Shown here piece after piece: positions 15,927-24,438 of a stretch of DNA of 64,000 bases. The stretch lies in contig CAYTGR010000023.1 in NCBI GenBank assembly GCA_964437445.1, positions 5,015-69,014 on the forward strand. Reading direction: 5' to 3'. Position 1 is the stretch's first letter. The number at the start of each line of letters is the position of its first letter. This stretch comes from CAYTGR01 sp964437445. Lineage in GTDB: Bacteria; Chloroflexota; Anaerolineae; B4-G1; SLSP01. The position numbers and the translations under genes are program-made. The notes below the pieces were generated by a model. The model saw only the letters and a list, made by a program, of their open reading frames with translations. It made no database searches and had not been told where the DNA came from.

Positions 15927-16052
15927 GGCTCGCGGAACCATAACCCAAGTTGCTACCTGTCGCCGGTAAGGGGCCTGCTGCTGTTTGACCACCGACCGCA
16001 GACCACCCTTGGGGGGTGGTATATTCTCTCAGCAATCAGGGGGAAAGCCTGG

Positions 16053-16101
16053 AAGTGAGACCCTTTAGCGCCGTGGTCGGCGCGCTGAAGCGCGCTACGA
16101 C
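16053..16101. repeat. Palindromic repeat family, copy in RACo leader
   Basis: A diverged member (AAGTGAGACCCTTTAGCGCC ... GGCGCGCTGAAGCGCG ... CTACGAC). It lies within the predicted untranslated leader of the RACo-like gene. Confidence 0.6.
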
Positions 16102-16237
16102 AAACCCCTGCTCTGTTTTTTTGAAAAGATACCCGGTGGTCTGTAGCCAGTCGTCCGTGGTTTCCTGGCAAGGTGAGTGGCAACTGGAATTCAATCCAGC
16201 ACCGGAAAGAATCATCCCGCAAGATATGGCCTGACCC

Positions 16238-18190
16238 ATGGCAGCCGAGCATTCCCCCTCTGATGATCCCCACGCCCGGATCGTGTTCCAGCCTTCCGGC
16301 CGGGCGGGCACGGTGCCCCTCGGCACCTCGCTGTTGGCAGCGGCCCGCTCCCTGGGGGTGGGACTGGAATCCATCTGCGGCGGGCAGCAGACCTGCGGCA
16401 AATGCCTGGTCTACGTGAAAGCCGGCTCCTTCCCCAAACTCAACTTGACCTCCGACCCGGCGCACCTCTCCCCGCCGACGGCCCACGAACAACGCTTCCG
16501 CGAGCGGCGCGGCCTGCCGGAGACCGCCCGTCTGGCCTGCGCGGCTCAGGTCAGGGGCGATCTACTCATCACCGTGCCGCCGGAGAGCCAGGCGCAGAAA
16601 CAGGTGATCCTGAAAGCGGCGACCGAACGCCCGCTGGAGATAGACCCGGTGATCCGGCTCTACTACGTCCGGCTGGCGCCGCCGCAGGCCGGCGAGCGCT
16701 CTGACCAGGAGCGGGTGGCGGCCGAACTGGCGGCGCGCTTTGGTCTGACCGGCGTCACGTGGGACTATCCGGCGCTCCAGGCCCTGCCCCCCGCCCTCCG
16801 CGCCGGGCAGGGGGCTTTGACGGTCACGGTCTGGCAGGGCCGGGAGATCATCCGCGTTCAACCGGGGTACCACGAATCCCCGCTGGGCCTGGCCGTAGAC
16901 ATCGGCACGACGACGTTGGCGGCCTACCTGTGCGATCTGCGCAGCGGCGCGCTCCTGGCGACCGCTTCGGCCATGAACCCACAGGTCACTTACGGCGATG
17001 ACATCATGGCGCGCATCTCCTATGCAACGGAGCAACCGGCAGGGCTGGCGCAGTTGCAGCAGCGAGTGGTGACGGCCATCCACGACCTGGCGCAACAGGC
17101 GACGGCAGAGGTCGGGCGGGCCGCGGAAGAGGTGGTAGATGTCGTGCTCGTCGGCAACAGCGTGATGCACCATCTGGTGTTGGGGCTGGATCCAGCGCCG
17201 TTGGGGGCGTTGCCCTTTGTGCCGGTGGCCGGCGGGCCGGTGGACCTGCGCGCGGCGGAGCTGGGCCTGGCGCTCAACCCCGGCGCGCGCGTCCACGTGC
17301 TCCCCCTGGAGGGCGGCTTCGTGGGCGCCGACAACGTCGGCGTGTTGCTGGCGGAAGAACCCCACCGCCGCGCTGAGCTCTCGCTCATCCTTGACGTGGG
17401 CACCAACGGCGAGCTGGTGTTGGGCAACCGGGAGCGGCTGCTCTGCACCTCGGCGGCGACCGGGCCGGCCTTTGAGGGCGCGCAGATCACCCACGGGATG
17501 CGCGCAGCGCCCGGCGCGATTGAGCGCGTCCGCCTTGACCCGGAGACGTTGGCGGTGCGGGTCAAGGTCATCGGCCAGGATCTATGGAGCGATGCGCTGC
17601 CGCCGGAGGCGCTCCAGGCCCGGGGCGTGTGCGGCTCCGGCATTCTGGAAGCGGTGGCGGAGCTGCTCGCGGCCGGCCTGCTGGAGCCCAACGGTCGCTT
17701 CCGTGCCCGGCGTGAGACGCCCCGCCTCATCAAATACCACGGCAAAGCGGCCTTTGTCCTGGCGGAAGCGGCGCAGAGCGCGACCGGCACCCCCATTGTC
17801 ATCACGCAGAGCGACGTGCGGGCCATCCAGCTGGCCAAAGCGGCGCTCTATGTTGGGGCGCAATTCCTCATGCGCGAATTTGGGGTACAATCGGTGGATA
17901 GGATCGTACTGGCGGGCGCCTTCGGCAGTGTGTTGGATGCGCAGCGGGCGATGGCAATCGGGATGTTGCCGCCGTGCGATCCGCAGCAGGTCTTTTCGGT
18001 GGGGAATGCCGCCGGCGACGGCGCGCGCATCGCGCTGCTGAGCTGTGCCAAACGCCGCGAAGCGGCCGAGCTCGCCCGGCGGGTGGAGCACATCACTCCC
18101 TCGCTGGAGGGCGAATTTCAGCGGGCGTTTGTGGCGGCGTTGCCGTTTCCTGAGCCAACTCTCTGTAGGGGGCCGGGCCGGTGGGGATAA
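16238..18190 (+). CDS. RACo-type corrinoid reductive activator (2Fe-2S + ASKHA)
   Basis: A 650-residue ATP-dependent activase that reduces inactive Co(II) corrinoid to Co(I) on methyltransferase corrinoid proteins. The N-terminal [2Fe-2S] ferredoxin domain (about residues 13-115) has Cys47, Cys53, Cys56 and Cys101 in 'CGGQQTCGKC...LACAAQV'. A linker region follows, then an ASKHA ATPase-like domain with 'LAVDIGTTTLAAYL' (Asp221), 'LVGNSVMHHLVLGL', 'LILDVGTNGELVLG' and 'GAFGSVLD'. This is the RACo/RamA-like DUF4445 architecture. No Shine-Dalgarno is visible before the ATG at 16238, but the ferredoxin domain begins directly after it. It lies upstream of an MtmB-like methyltransferase and a corrinoid protein, which identifies its likely client. 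Confidence 0.88.
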   Translation: MAAEHSPSDDPHARIVFQPSGRAGTVPLGTSLLAAARSLGVGLESICGGQQTCGKCLVYVKAGSFPKLNLTSDPAHLSPPTAHEQRFRERRGLPETARLACAAQVRGDLLITVPPESQAQKQVILKAATERPLEIDPVIRLYYVRLAPPQAGERSDQERVAAELAARFGLTGVTWDYPALQALPPALRAGQGALTVTVWQGREIIRVQPGYHESPLGLAVDIGTTTLAAYLCDLRSGALLATASAMNPQVTYGDDIMARISYATEQPAGLAQLQQRVVTAIHDLAQQATAEVGRAAEEVVDVVLVGNSVMHHLVLGLDPAPLGALPFVPVAGGPVDLRAAELGLALNPGARVHVLPLEGGFVGADNVGVLLAEEPHRRAELSLILDVGTNGELVLGNRERLLCTSAATGPAFEGAQITHGMRAAPGAIERVRLDPETLAVRVKVIGQDLWSDALPPEALQARGVCGSGILEAVAELLAAGLLEPNGRFRARRETPRLIKYHGKAAFVLAEAAQSATGTPIVITQSDVRAIQLAKAALYVGAQFLMREFGVQSVDRIVLAGAFGSVLDAQRAMAIGMLPPCDPQQVFSVGNAAGDGARIALLSCAKRREAAELARRVEHITPSLEGEFQRAFVAALPFPEPTLCRGPGRWG

Positions 18191-18200
18191 AAAGAGGCTC

Positions 18201-18356
18201 GTAGTGCCGCGCTTCAGCGCGGCAAAACGGCGCTGAAGCGCCTCACTACAAACACAGGGCTATTTTCAAGGGAGGAGATTTTTCATCCTTCCGCCTTCAT
18301 CCTTCGTCCTTTCACTGGCGCTCAAGCGCCTCACGACAAACGCAGGGCGTTATTTT
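18201..18356. repeat. Palindromic repeats upstream of the MtmB-like gene
   Basis: A full copy at 18201-18253 and a half copy at 18315-18338 fill the RACo-MtmB gap. Both are followed by the flank CAGGGC(G)TTATTTT. The second flank runs directly into the AGGAGGG ribosome binding site of the next gene. Confidence 0.75.
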
Positions 18357-18370
18357 TATTAGGAGGGAAT

Positions 18371-19738
18371 ATGCGGACCACCTGGTTGGTAGAGATCATG
18401 AAACGTGCTCAGAGCGGGCCTTTTATGAAAGAAAAGGATTTTGAGCTGGCCCTCACCAAACGCATCCGCGAGTTGGTCAAGGAATACGGGATCCAATACA
18501 ATCCGGCCGTGCTGGTACCCGCCGATGATGACCTGGCCGACCGCGTTTTCCAGGCGGGACTCCAGCTCTTTGTGGAGTTTGGGGCCTACTGCCAATCTAC
18601 CGAACGCTGCATCCGCTTCAGCCGTGATGAGGTGCTGGAGCTGCTGGCGCAGGCTCCGGCCGCGGTCACGCTGGGCACGGGCAAGGATGCCGTGGTGATG
18701 CGCCATCGCGGCGTGGAAGACCCCACGCCCACCGTGATGCACTCCGGCCCGACGGGGACGCCAGCCTCGGAGCGCTACCATCCCCTCATCCTGCTCTCGT
18801 GCGCGCAGGAGCCGCTGGTGGATTGTCTCGGTGCGGGCTCCGTTTCCACTTACCTGGGCGAGACGATCATCCCTGGCACGCCGCTGGAGATTTTGGGCGC
18901 GCGGCGCGATGCGGCGGTGGCGCGCGAGGCGGTCCGCATGGCCGGGCGGCCGGGGATGCACATCAACGACGTGGCGGTGCCGCTTACCTGCGCCGGCAAG
19001 ATGGCGGCGTGCGATCCCGGCTCCGGGCTGCGCCCGACCGATGGCATCCTGGTCTCGCAGATGGTGGAACTGAAGACCGATTTTGACCAACTGTCGCGGG
19101 TAGCGCATCTCTACAACATCGGCGGCATCCGCGTGGACCTGATGACGCCGCTCCTGGGAGGGCTGGGCGGTCGCGCCGAGGGGACGGCGGTCGTCTCCGT
19201 GGCGGATCACCTGCTCGGCGTGGCGCTCTACGACGCCGACTACCACATGTTCTCGCTGACGCACCTCAACTACGTCAACAACACCGACCCGATGGGCATC
19301 TGGACGCAGGCGCTGGTGGGGCAGGCGCTGGCCCGTAACACCCATATCATCTGCCTCAACGACATCTACGTGATGTCGGGTCCCGGCACGAAAGAGCTGC
19401 TCTACGAATGCGCGGCGGGCGCCATCGTGGGCACCGTGTGCGGCTTCAACATGCAGGGCGCCGGCACGACCGGCGGCTTCAAGACCGACCACACCACCGG
19501 CCTGGAGGCGCGCTTCATCGCCGAAGTCTCCCGCGCCAGCTTAGGGCTGACCCGGCAAGACGCCAGCGCGCTGATCCCCCAGATCATGCCGGGATACATC
19601 GGCACGCTCAAGAACCCCAACCGGGGGCTGCCGTTCCCCGAAGTCTACGACGTGACGACCGTCCAGCCGAAAGAGGAGTGGCTGGCGCTTTACTACGAGG
19701 TCAAAGAGCACCTGCGCCGATTGGGCCTGCGGCTGTGA
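18371..19738 (+). CDS. MtmB-family (monomethylamine:corrinoid) methyltransferase lacking pyrrolysine
   Basis: A 455-residue protein close in length to archaeal MtmB (458). It shares family blocks such as 'LGTGKDAVVMRHRGVEDP', 'SGPTGTPASE', 'TTGLEARFIAEVSRASLGL' and a closing 'YDVTTVQPKEEWLALY'. In Methanosarcina MtmB the catalytic UAG-encoded pyrrolysine follows AGRPGMGV. Here the block reads 'AGRPGMHIND', with an AAC (Asn199, bases 18965-18967) at that place. No in-frame amber codon is used. It should methylate the Co(I) corrinoid protein encoded next, but the substrate is probably not monomethylamine. AGGAGGG lies four bases before the ATG. It is 82 bases upstream of the corrinoid protein gene. 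Confidence 0.88.
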   Translation: MRTTWLVEIMKRAQSGPFMKEKDFELALTKRIRELVKEYGIQYNPAVLVPADDDLADRVFQAGLQLFVEFGAYCQSTERCIRFSRDEVLELLAQAPAAVTLGTGKDAVVMRHRGVEDPTPTVMHSGPTGTPASERYHPLILLSCAQEPLVDCLGAGSVSTYLGETIIPGTPLEILGARRDAAVAREAVRMAGRPGMHINDVAVPLTCAGKMAACDPGSGLRPTDGILVSQMVELKTDFDQLSRVAHLYNIGGIRVDLMTPLLGGLGGRAEGTAVVSVADHLLGVALYDADYHMFSLTHLNYVNNTDPMGIWTQALVGQALARNTHIICLNDIYVMSGPGTKELLYECAAGAIVGTVCGFNMQGAGTTGGFKTDHTTGLEARFIAEVSRASLGLTRQDASALIPQIMPGYIGTLKNPNRGLPFPEVYDVTTVQPKEEWLALYYEVKEHLRRLGLRL

Positions 19739-19755
19739 AATTGCTACCTCCCGGT

Positions 19756-19803
19756 ATCGCTGACTCGTTGACTCGTTGATTCGCTGACTCGTTGACTCAT
19801 TGG
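19756..19803. repeat. Tandem 9-10-base repeats (GACTCGTTG type)
   Basis: Five imperfect units of TGACTCGTTGA/TGATTCGCTGA type in the space between the MtmB-like and corrinoid protein genes. They are related to the words of the inverted repeat at 9728-9783. Confidence 0.65.
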
Positions 19804-19820
19804 ATTGAAAGGAACCGACC

Positions 19821-20474
19821 ATGAACATTCCCGATACCATCCGTGAACGCTTAGCCCAAGCCTTGAAAGAGGGGGATGCCGAGGCCGCCGAAGCGGTCGC
19901 CCTGGAGGCCCTGGCAGCCCAGGTTGACCCGCTGGCCCTGATCCAGGAGGTGATGATCCCCACGTTAGAGGAAGTGGGCGTCCTGTTCCAGGAGGGTGAG
20001 ATTTTCGTGCCGGAGCTGCTGTTGACCGGTGAGGCCGCCGAGCGGGTCAGCCAGCATCTGGAAAAGGCGATCGCCGCGCAGGGCCGCGCGACGACCTCAC
20101 CCGGCGTCATTGTCCTGGGCGTCGTCAAGGGTGATATTCACGACATCGGCAAGAACATCGTGGCGACGATGTTCCGCGCGCACGGCTTCAAGGTGGTGGA
20201 CCTGGGCCGCGACGTGACACCGAGCGCCTTCGTGGAGGCCGCCCAGACCAACCAGGCCGATCTGGTGGGCATGTCTTCCCTGATGACCACCACGCGCCCG
20301 ATGATCAAGAACACCATTGCGCTCTTCCAGGAGTTGGGCCTGCGCTCCAAATACAAGATCATCGTCGGCGGTGGCTGTGTCACCCGCGAATGGTCTGAAC
20401 TGGTAGGGGCCGATGGCTATGCCGAGGATGCAGCCGGCGCCGTGGAATTAGGCAAGCGCCTGCTCAATGCTTGA
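19821..20474 (+). CDS. Methyltransferase cognate corrinoid protein (MtmC/MtgC-like)
   Basis: A 217-residue corrinoid carrier. Its N-terminal helical cap (B12-binding_2, about residues 5-88) is followed by a Rossmann-like B12 domain with the lower-ligand motif D105-x-H107-x-x-G110 in 'VVKGDIHDIGKNIVA'. His107 should coordinate cobalt. Later blocks 'GRDVTPSAFVEAA', 'GMSSLMTTT' and 'KIIVGGGCVTREW' complete the fold. It accepts a methyl group from the MtmB-like protein and is kept active by the RACo-like protein upstream. A second methyltransferase (MtbA/MtvA-like or MeTr) that would take the methyl onward is not in the window. Confidence 0.93.
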   Translation: MNIPDTIRERLAQALKEGDAEAAEAVALEALAAQVDPLALIQEVMIPTLEEVGVLFQEGEIFVPELLLTGEAAERVSQHLEKAIAAQGRATTSPGVIVLGVVKGDIHDIGKNIVATMFRAHGFKVVDLGRDVTPSAFVEAAQTNQADLVGMSSLMTTTRPMIKNTIALFQELGLRSKYKIIVGGGCVTREWSELVGADGYAEDAAGAVELGKRLLNA

Positions 20475-20515
20475 GCCCTGACCCCAGAACAGGAGGTGAA
20501 CCAAGTCCCAGACCT

Positions 20516-20572
20516 GTTTCGCCATTCGCCATTCGCTATTTGCCATTCGCTATTCGCCATTTGCTATTCGTT
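20516..20572. repeat. Tandem 7-8-base repeats (CCATTCGCTATTT type)
   Basis: About seven imperfect units of TTCGCCATTCGCTATT sequence between the corrinoid protein gene and the next palindromic repeat. The short open frames crossing it are repeat-derived and not genes. Confidence 0.7.
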
Positions 20573-20575
20573 AAA

Positions 20576-20658
20576 TCAGGTTCGTAGTGCCGCGCTTCAG
20601 CGCGGCTCAGACGGCGCTAAAGCGCCTCACTACAAACTCAGAGCGTTATTTTCAGAGG
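20576..20658. repeat. Palindromic repeat family, inverted twin of 15006-15088
   Basis: 82 of 83 bases match the reverse complement of 15006-15088. Its last bases overlap the AGAGGAGG ribosome binding site of the following lipoprotein gene, so the element forms that gene's immediate 5' leader. Confidence 0.85.
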
Positions 20659-20669
20659 AGGAAAGCATC

Positions 20670-21671
20670 ATGAAAGCCCACCGGTTTGTTCTACTGGTAG
20701 CCCTGATTCTCAGCGTCACGCTGCTCGCAGCCTGCGGCGGGGGTGGCGGGGGCAGCAAGACTGAAGGCCAGAAGCTGGCCGTGGTGATGATCGGCCCGTG
20801 GAACGACAACTCCTGGAACGAGGCCGCCTACAATGCGCTGGAGGCGCTCAAGAAAAGCGGCGTGCAGACCGCCTATTCGGAGAACGTGGCGGTGGCCGAT
20901 GCGGCCCGCGTGCTGCGCGAATACGCCGGACAGGGCTACACGCTGGTGGTCGGCCACACCTTCAGCTTCCAGGATGCCGTCTTTGAGGTGGCCCAGGAGA
21001 ACGCTGGCATCAACTTTGCCTGGCCCGGCGGGATCAACCGCACCGCGACCAACGTGGCCGACTACGACCAACCCTTCTACGAAGCGGCCTATCCCATCGG
21101 CGTCATCGCCGGCTACATGAGCAAGCCGGGCAAGCTCGGCGCGCTCTACGGCTTTGACATCCCCGTCTGCCACGCCATGGGCGAGGCGTTCCTGGCCGGC
21201 GCCAAAACGGTCAATCCCAACGCGGCTCTCATCACCACTGCCGTCGGCGATTGGGGCGATGTGGCCAAGGCCAAAGAGGCGGCGCTGGCGCAGGCCGATG
21301 CCGGGGTAGATTTCTGGATTGAGTGCGGCGAAGGGCCGGCGCTTGGCGCGATTGAGGCCGCGAAGGAGCGCGGCGGCTACGTCACCGGCTACGTCGGCGA
21401 CATGAGCGAGAACGGCCCCACCGTCGTCCTGGTCAACCTGGTCTGGAACCTGGAGCCGGTCTTCAAGCAGATGCTCACCGACATCCAGGGCAAGACCTTC
21501 GGCAACCAGTTCTACAAAATGGGAGTGGCCCAGGGCGCGATGGTCGTCGGCTACAACGAAGCGCTGAAGGGCCAGATCCCCGCCGAGGCGCTCAAGGCCG
21601 CCGAACAGGCCATCGCCGACATCAAGTCCGGCAAGCTGGTCGTGCCGTTTGTGCCAGAAGCGCAGAAATAA
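20670..21671 (+). CDS. BMP-family ABC transporter substrate-binding lipoprotein
   Basis: A 333-residue lipoprotein with lipobox 'LLAAC' (Cys22), followed by a glycine linker and a periplasmic-binding fold of the BMP/PnrA/Med type. Family marks are 'MIGPWNDNSWNEAAYNALEAL', 'GHTFSFQDAVFEVAQEN' and 'YPIGVIAGYMSKPGKLGALYG'. Known BMP proteins bind nucleosides, riboflavin-like or other small ring compounds; the ligand here is unknown. The ATG at 20670 has GAGGAGG upstream; the frame extending back to 20496 reads repeat DNA. It sits directly after the corrinoid protein gene and before the matching ATPase and permeases, suggesting it captures the substrate of the methyltransferase. Confidence 0.9.
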   Translation: MKAHRFVLLVALILSVTLLAACGGGGGGSKTEGQKLAVVMIGPWNDNSWNEAAYNALEALKKSGVQTAYSENVAVADAARVLREYAGQGYTLVVGHTFSFQDAVFEVAQENAGINFAWPGGINRTATNVADYDQPFYEAAYPIGVIAGYMSKPGKLGALYGFDIPVCHAMGEAFLAGAKTVNPNAALITTAVGDWGDVAKAKEAALAQADAGVDFWIECGEGPALGAIEAAKERGGYVTGYVGDMSENGPTVVLVNLVWNLEPVFKQMLTDIQGKTFGNQFYKMGVAQGAMVVGYNEALKGQIPAEALKAAEQAIADIKSGKLVVPFVPEAQK

Positions 21672-21705
21672 GCCTCTCGCGGTCATAGCCGGTACAGCTT
21701 GCGTG

Positions 21706-21746
21706 TTGCGTATTGCGTGGGCCGTGACGGAACACGCAATACGCAA
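21706..21746. repeat. 14-bp inverted repeat after the lipoprotein gene
   Basis: TTGCGTATTGCGTG at 21706-21719 pairs with CACGCAATACGCAA at 21733-21746. Such hairpins after a binding-protein gene often stabilise the upstream transcript or reduce read-through. The sequence is also one of the heptameric-type repeat words of this genome. Confidence 0.65.
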
Positions 21747-21779
21747 TCCGGCTGTGAATGGATGGATTAGACTTAGATC

Positions 21780-23312
21780 ATGAACGACCAGCCCGTCGTC
21801 GCCATGCGCGGCATTGTCAAACGCTTTCCCGGCGTGACGGCCAACGACGGGGTGGATTTCACGCTGCGGCGCGGCGAGATCCATGCGCTGCTCGGCGAGA
21901 ACGGCGCGGGCAAGACCACGCTGATGAACATCCTCTACGGCCTCTACCGGCCCGATGCCGGCGAGATCTTACTCCACGGGCAACCGGTCGCCTTTGAGTC
22001 GCCGCGCGAGGCGATTGCGCACGGGCTGGGCATGGTGCACCAGCACTTCATGCTCGTGCGGCCTTTCACCGTCGCCGAAAATATCGTCCTGGGGCAGCCC
22101 TCCCCGCGCGCCCCCTGGTTGGAAAAGATGAGCGCCGTCCAGAGCCGCCTGCGCGCGCTGGCCGAGAAATATTGCTTAGCGATTGACCCGGCGGCCGAGG
22201 TCTGGACGCTCTCGGTGGGTGAGCAGCAGCGCGTGGAGATCCTCAAGGCGCTCTATCGCGGCGCGGAGGTGCTGATTTTAGACGAGCCGACGGCGGTGTT
22301 GACGCCCCAGGAGGTCGGGGAACTCCTCACGACGTTGCGCCGGCTGGCGGCGGAGGGCAAATCTATCGTCTTCATCTCGCACAAACTGGATGAGGTGCTG
22401 GCCGCCAGCGACCGGATCACCGTTTTGCGCGACGGGCGGGTGGTCGCTACCCTGGCCTCCGCTGCTGCGGACAAGACCGAACTGGCACGGTTGATGGTTG
22501 GGCGTGACGTGACGCTCAAAGTGCCCAAAACGCCGGCGCAGCCCGGTGACGTGCTGCTCCGGCTGGAGGAAGTGCAGGCACTCAACGATCGCCAGTTGCC
22601 GGCGTTGCGCGGCGTCAATTTAGCCGTGCGGGCGGGTGAGATTGTGGGCATCGCGGGCGTGGCGGGCAACGGCCAGACTGAACTGGAAGAGGTGATCGCC
22701 GGCCTGCGCCCGGTCAGCGCCGGGCGGGTGCTGATCGGCGGGAAAGAGGTAACCAACACTTCGCCGGCTCACATCGGGGCGGCCGGGCTGGCCCACATTC
22801 CCTCGGATCGCTATGCCCTGGGCCTGCTGCGCGATTTCACCGTGGCCGAGAACAGCGTTTTGCAGCGGGTGGGGGAGCCACCCTTCACGCGGCGGGGCTG
22901 GCTGGACTGGAAGACCATCCGGCGGGAGGCGGCCGGATTGGTGGCGCAGTTTGACGTGCGGACCCCAACGGTGGAAGCGCCCGCCGGGACACTTTCCGGC
23001 GGCAACGCGCAGAAGTTGATCCTGGCCCGCGAGCTGGCCCGCCGTCCGCGCGTGCTGCTTGCGGCGCAACCGACGCGCGGGCTGGATGTGAGCGCGATTG
23101 AGTACGTCCATCGCGCCCTGGTAGCCCAACGCGACGCCGGGGTGGCCATCCTGTTGATTTCCACCGAACTGGACGAGATTCTGGCCCTGAGCGACCGCAT
23201 TGCCGTGATGTACGAAGGGCGCATCGTGGGCGAGGTGGAAGGGAGCCGGGCCAGCGTGGAGCAATTGGGGCTGTGGATGGGCGGCAGCCGGCCAGTGGAG
23301 CAGTGCGCATGA
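21780..23312 (+). CDS. BMP/nucleoside-type ABC transporter, double ATP-binding protein
   Basis: A 510-residue ATPase with two ABC domains in one chain, as in RbsA-, NupO- and RfuB-type importers. Domain 1 has Walker A 'GENGAGKTT' (about residues 39-47), signature 'LSVGEQQRVEIL' and Walker B 'VLILDEPT'. Domain 2 has a degenerate Walker A 'GVAGNGQTEL' and signature 'LSGGNAQKLIL', with 'LLAAQPTRGLD' at the Walker B/D-loop. Asymmetric degeneration of the second site is normal for this family. The ATG at 21780 is used. The stop codon overlaps the next ATG (ATGA), so coupling to the permease is tight. Confidence 0.93.
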   Translation: MNDQPVVAMRGIVKRFPGVTANDGVDFTLRRGEIHALLGENGAGKTTLMNILYGLYRPDAGEILLHGQPVAFESPREAIAHGLGMVHQHFMLVRPFTVAENIVLGQPSPRAPWLEKMSAVQSRLRALAEKYCLAIDPAAEVWTLSVGEQQRVEILKALYRGAEVLILDEPTAVLTPQEVGELLTTLRRLAAEGKSIVFISHKLDEVLAASDRITVLRDGRVVATLASAAADKTELARLMVGRDVTLKVPKTPAQPGDVLLRLEEVQALNDRQLPALRGVNLAVRAGEIVGIAGVAGNGQTELEEVIAGLRPVSAGRVLIGGKEVTNTSPAHIGAAGLAHIPSDRYALGLLRDFTVAENSVLQRVGEPPFTRRGWLDWKTIRREAAGLVAQFDVRTPTVEAPAGTLSGGNAQKLILARELARRPRVLLAAQPTRGLDVSAIEYVHRALVAQRDAGVAILLISTELDEILALSDRIAVMYEGRIVGEVEGSRASVEQLGLWMGGSRPVEQCA

Positions 23313-24385
23313 GCCACTCCTCCGCCTCCCCAGCCCGGCTCCGCTTACGGCCGCCGGCCGCCTCCCGTTGGGGGGCGGGGGTCGTGGCCCTGGCCCCGGT
23401 GTGGGGCGCGCTCGTTGGCTTGCTGATCGGCGCGGTGCTGATGATGATTGCCGGGGCCGACCCGCTGGCCACTTACGGCACCATGCTGCGAGGAGCCTTC
23501 GGCGGGCCGCGCCAGCTGACCGAGACGCTGCTCAAGGCCGCCCCGCTGCTGCTGATGGGGCTGGGGCTGGCGGCAGCGTTCCGCGCGCGGGTCTGGAACA
23601 TCGGCGGCGAGGGGCAATACACCATGGGCGCCCTGGCCGGAGGGCTCCTGGCGCTCTGGTTCCCCTGGCTACCGGCGGTTCTGTTGTTGCCGCTGGTGCT
23701 GTTGGCAGGCGCGGCCGGGGGGGCGCTCTGGGCGCTGGTCGCCGGATGGCTCAAAGTCAAGCGCGGGATGAACGAAATCATCTCCACGCTGATGCTCAAT
23801 TACATCGCCATTCTGCTGCTGCAATACCTGGTGCGCGGCCCGCTCCAGGAGCCGGGCGGTTACCTGCCGGTGAGTGCTCAATTCGTGCCGGCGGCGCGGC
23901 TGCCGGTATTGATCCCCGGCACGCGCATCCATGGTGGGGTCCTGTTGTCGGTCGCGTTCGTTCCGGTGGTCTACGCGCTGCTCTGGCGCACGCCGCTCGG
24001 CTTCCGGCTGCGGGCGGTCGGCTCGCGCGCCAGCGTCGCCCGTTACGCCGGGATGGATGTGGCGCGCCTCACGCTGTTTGCGCTGGCTTTTAGCGGAGCG
24101 CTCGCCGGGCTGACCGGCCTCATAGAGGTCAGCACGTTGCACACCCGGCTGCGGGGCGACATCACCGGCAATTATGGCTTTAGTGGCATCCTGGTCGCGC
24201 TCCTGGGGCGGATGCACCCGGCTGGCGTGGCGCTGGCGGCGCTCTTCTTCGCCGCCCTGAGCATCGGTGCGCAATCCATGCATGTCATTTCGGGCCTGCC
24301 GGCGGCGCTGGCCGATGCTATCCAGGCCGTGATCGTTCTGGCGGTGCTGGCCGCGGATGCTATAGCGCACCGGAAGAAAACGTGA
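23309..24385 (+). CDS. BMP/nucleoside-type ABC transporter permease 1
   Basis: A 358-residue membrane protein with about nine hydrophobic segments, BPD_transp_2 (branched-chain/ribose/nucleoside) family. The EAA-like coupling region is visible as 'SRASVARYAGMDVARLTLFALAFSGALAGLTG'. 'VWNIGGEGQYTMGALAG' and 'MNEIISTLMLNYIAI' match YufP/NupP/RfuC-type permeases. It begins in the stop codon of the ATPase gene. It pairs with the second permease to form the transmembrane channel. Confidence 0.92.
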   Translation: MSHSSASPARLRLRPPAASRWGAGVVALAPVWGALVGLLIGAVLMMIAGADPLATYGTMLRGAFGGPRQLTETLLKAAPLLLMGLGLAAAFRARVWNIGGEGQYTMGALAGGLLALWFPWLPAVLLLPLVLLAGAAGGALWALVAGWLKVKRGMNEIISTLMLNYIAILLLQYLVRGPLQEPGGYLPVSAQFVPAARLPVLIPGTRIHGGVLLSVAFVPVVYALLWRTPLGFRLRAVGSRASVARYAGMDVARLTLFALAFSGALAGLTGLIEVSTLHTRLRGDITGNYGFSGILVALLGRMHPAGVALAALFFAALSIGAQSMHVISGLPAALADAIQAVIVLAVLAADAIAHRKKT

Positions 24386-24438
24386 CCGGGTTGCGTGTTC
24401 CCTTGATGATGGGTGATTCGCGCCGGATGGGGTAGCCG

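Noticed and set aside
16016..16234. 72-residue open frame in the RACo leader
   Set aside because: It spans a palindromic repeat and a T7 run, has no ribosome binding site and has mixed amino-acid composition. It is more likely leader DNA than a gene.
15933..16237. Cobalamin riboswitch expected before a corrinoid operon
   Set aside because: The stretch GGGAAAGCCTGGAAGTGAGA looked faintly like part of a B12 element, but no B12-box (AGCCAGGAGACCTGCC-like) follows and the region overlaps a palindromic repeat.
18371..19738. Pyrrolysine-containing MtmB with amber readthrough
   Set aside because: The frame has no internal TAG; the aligned codon is AAC.
20496..20669. N-terminal extension of the BMP lipoprotein
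   Set aside because: It translates short tandem repeats and a palindromic element; the lipobox signal peptide begins at 20670 with a good ribosome binding site.
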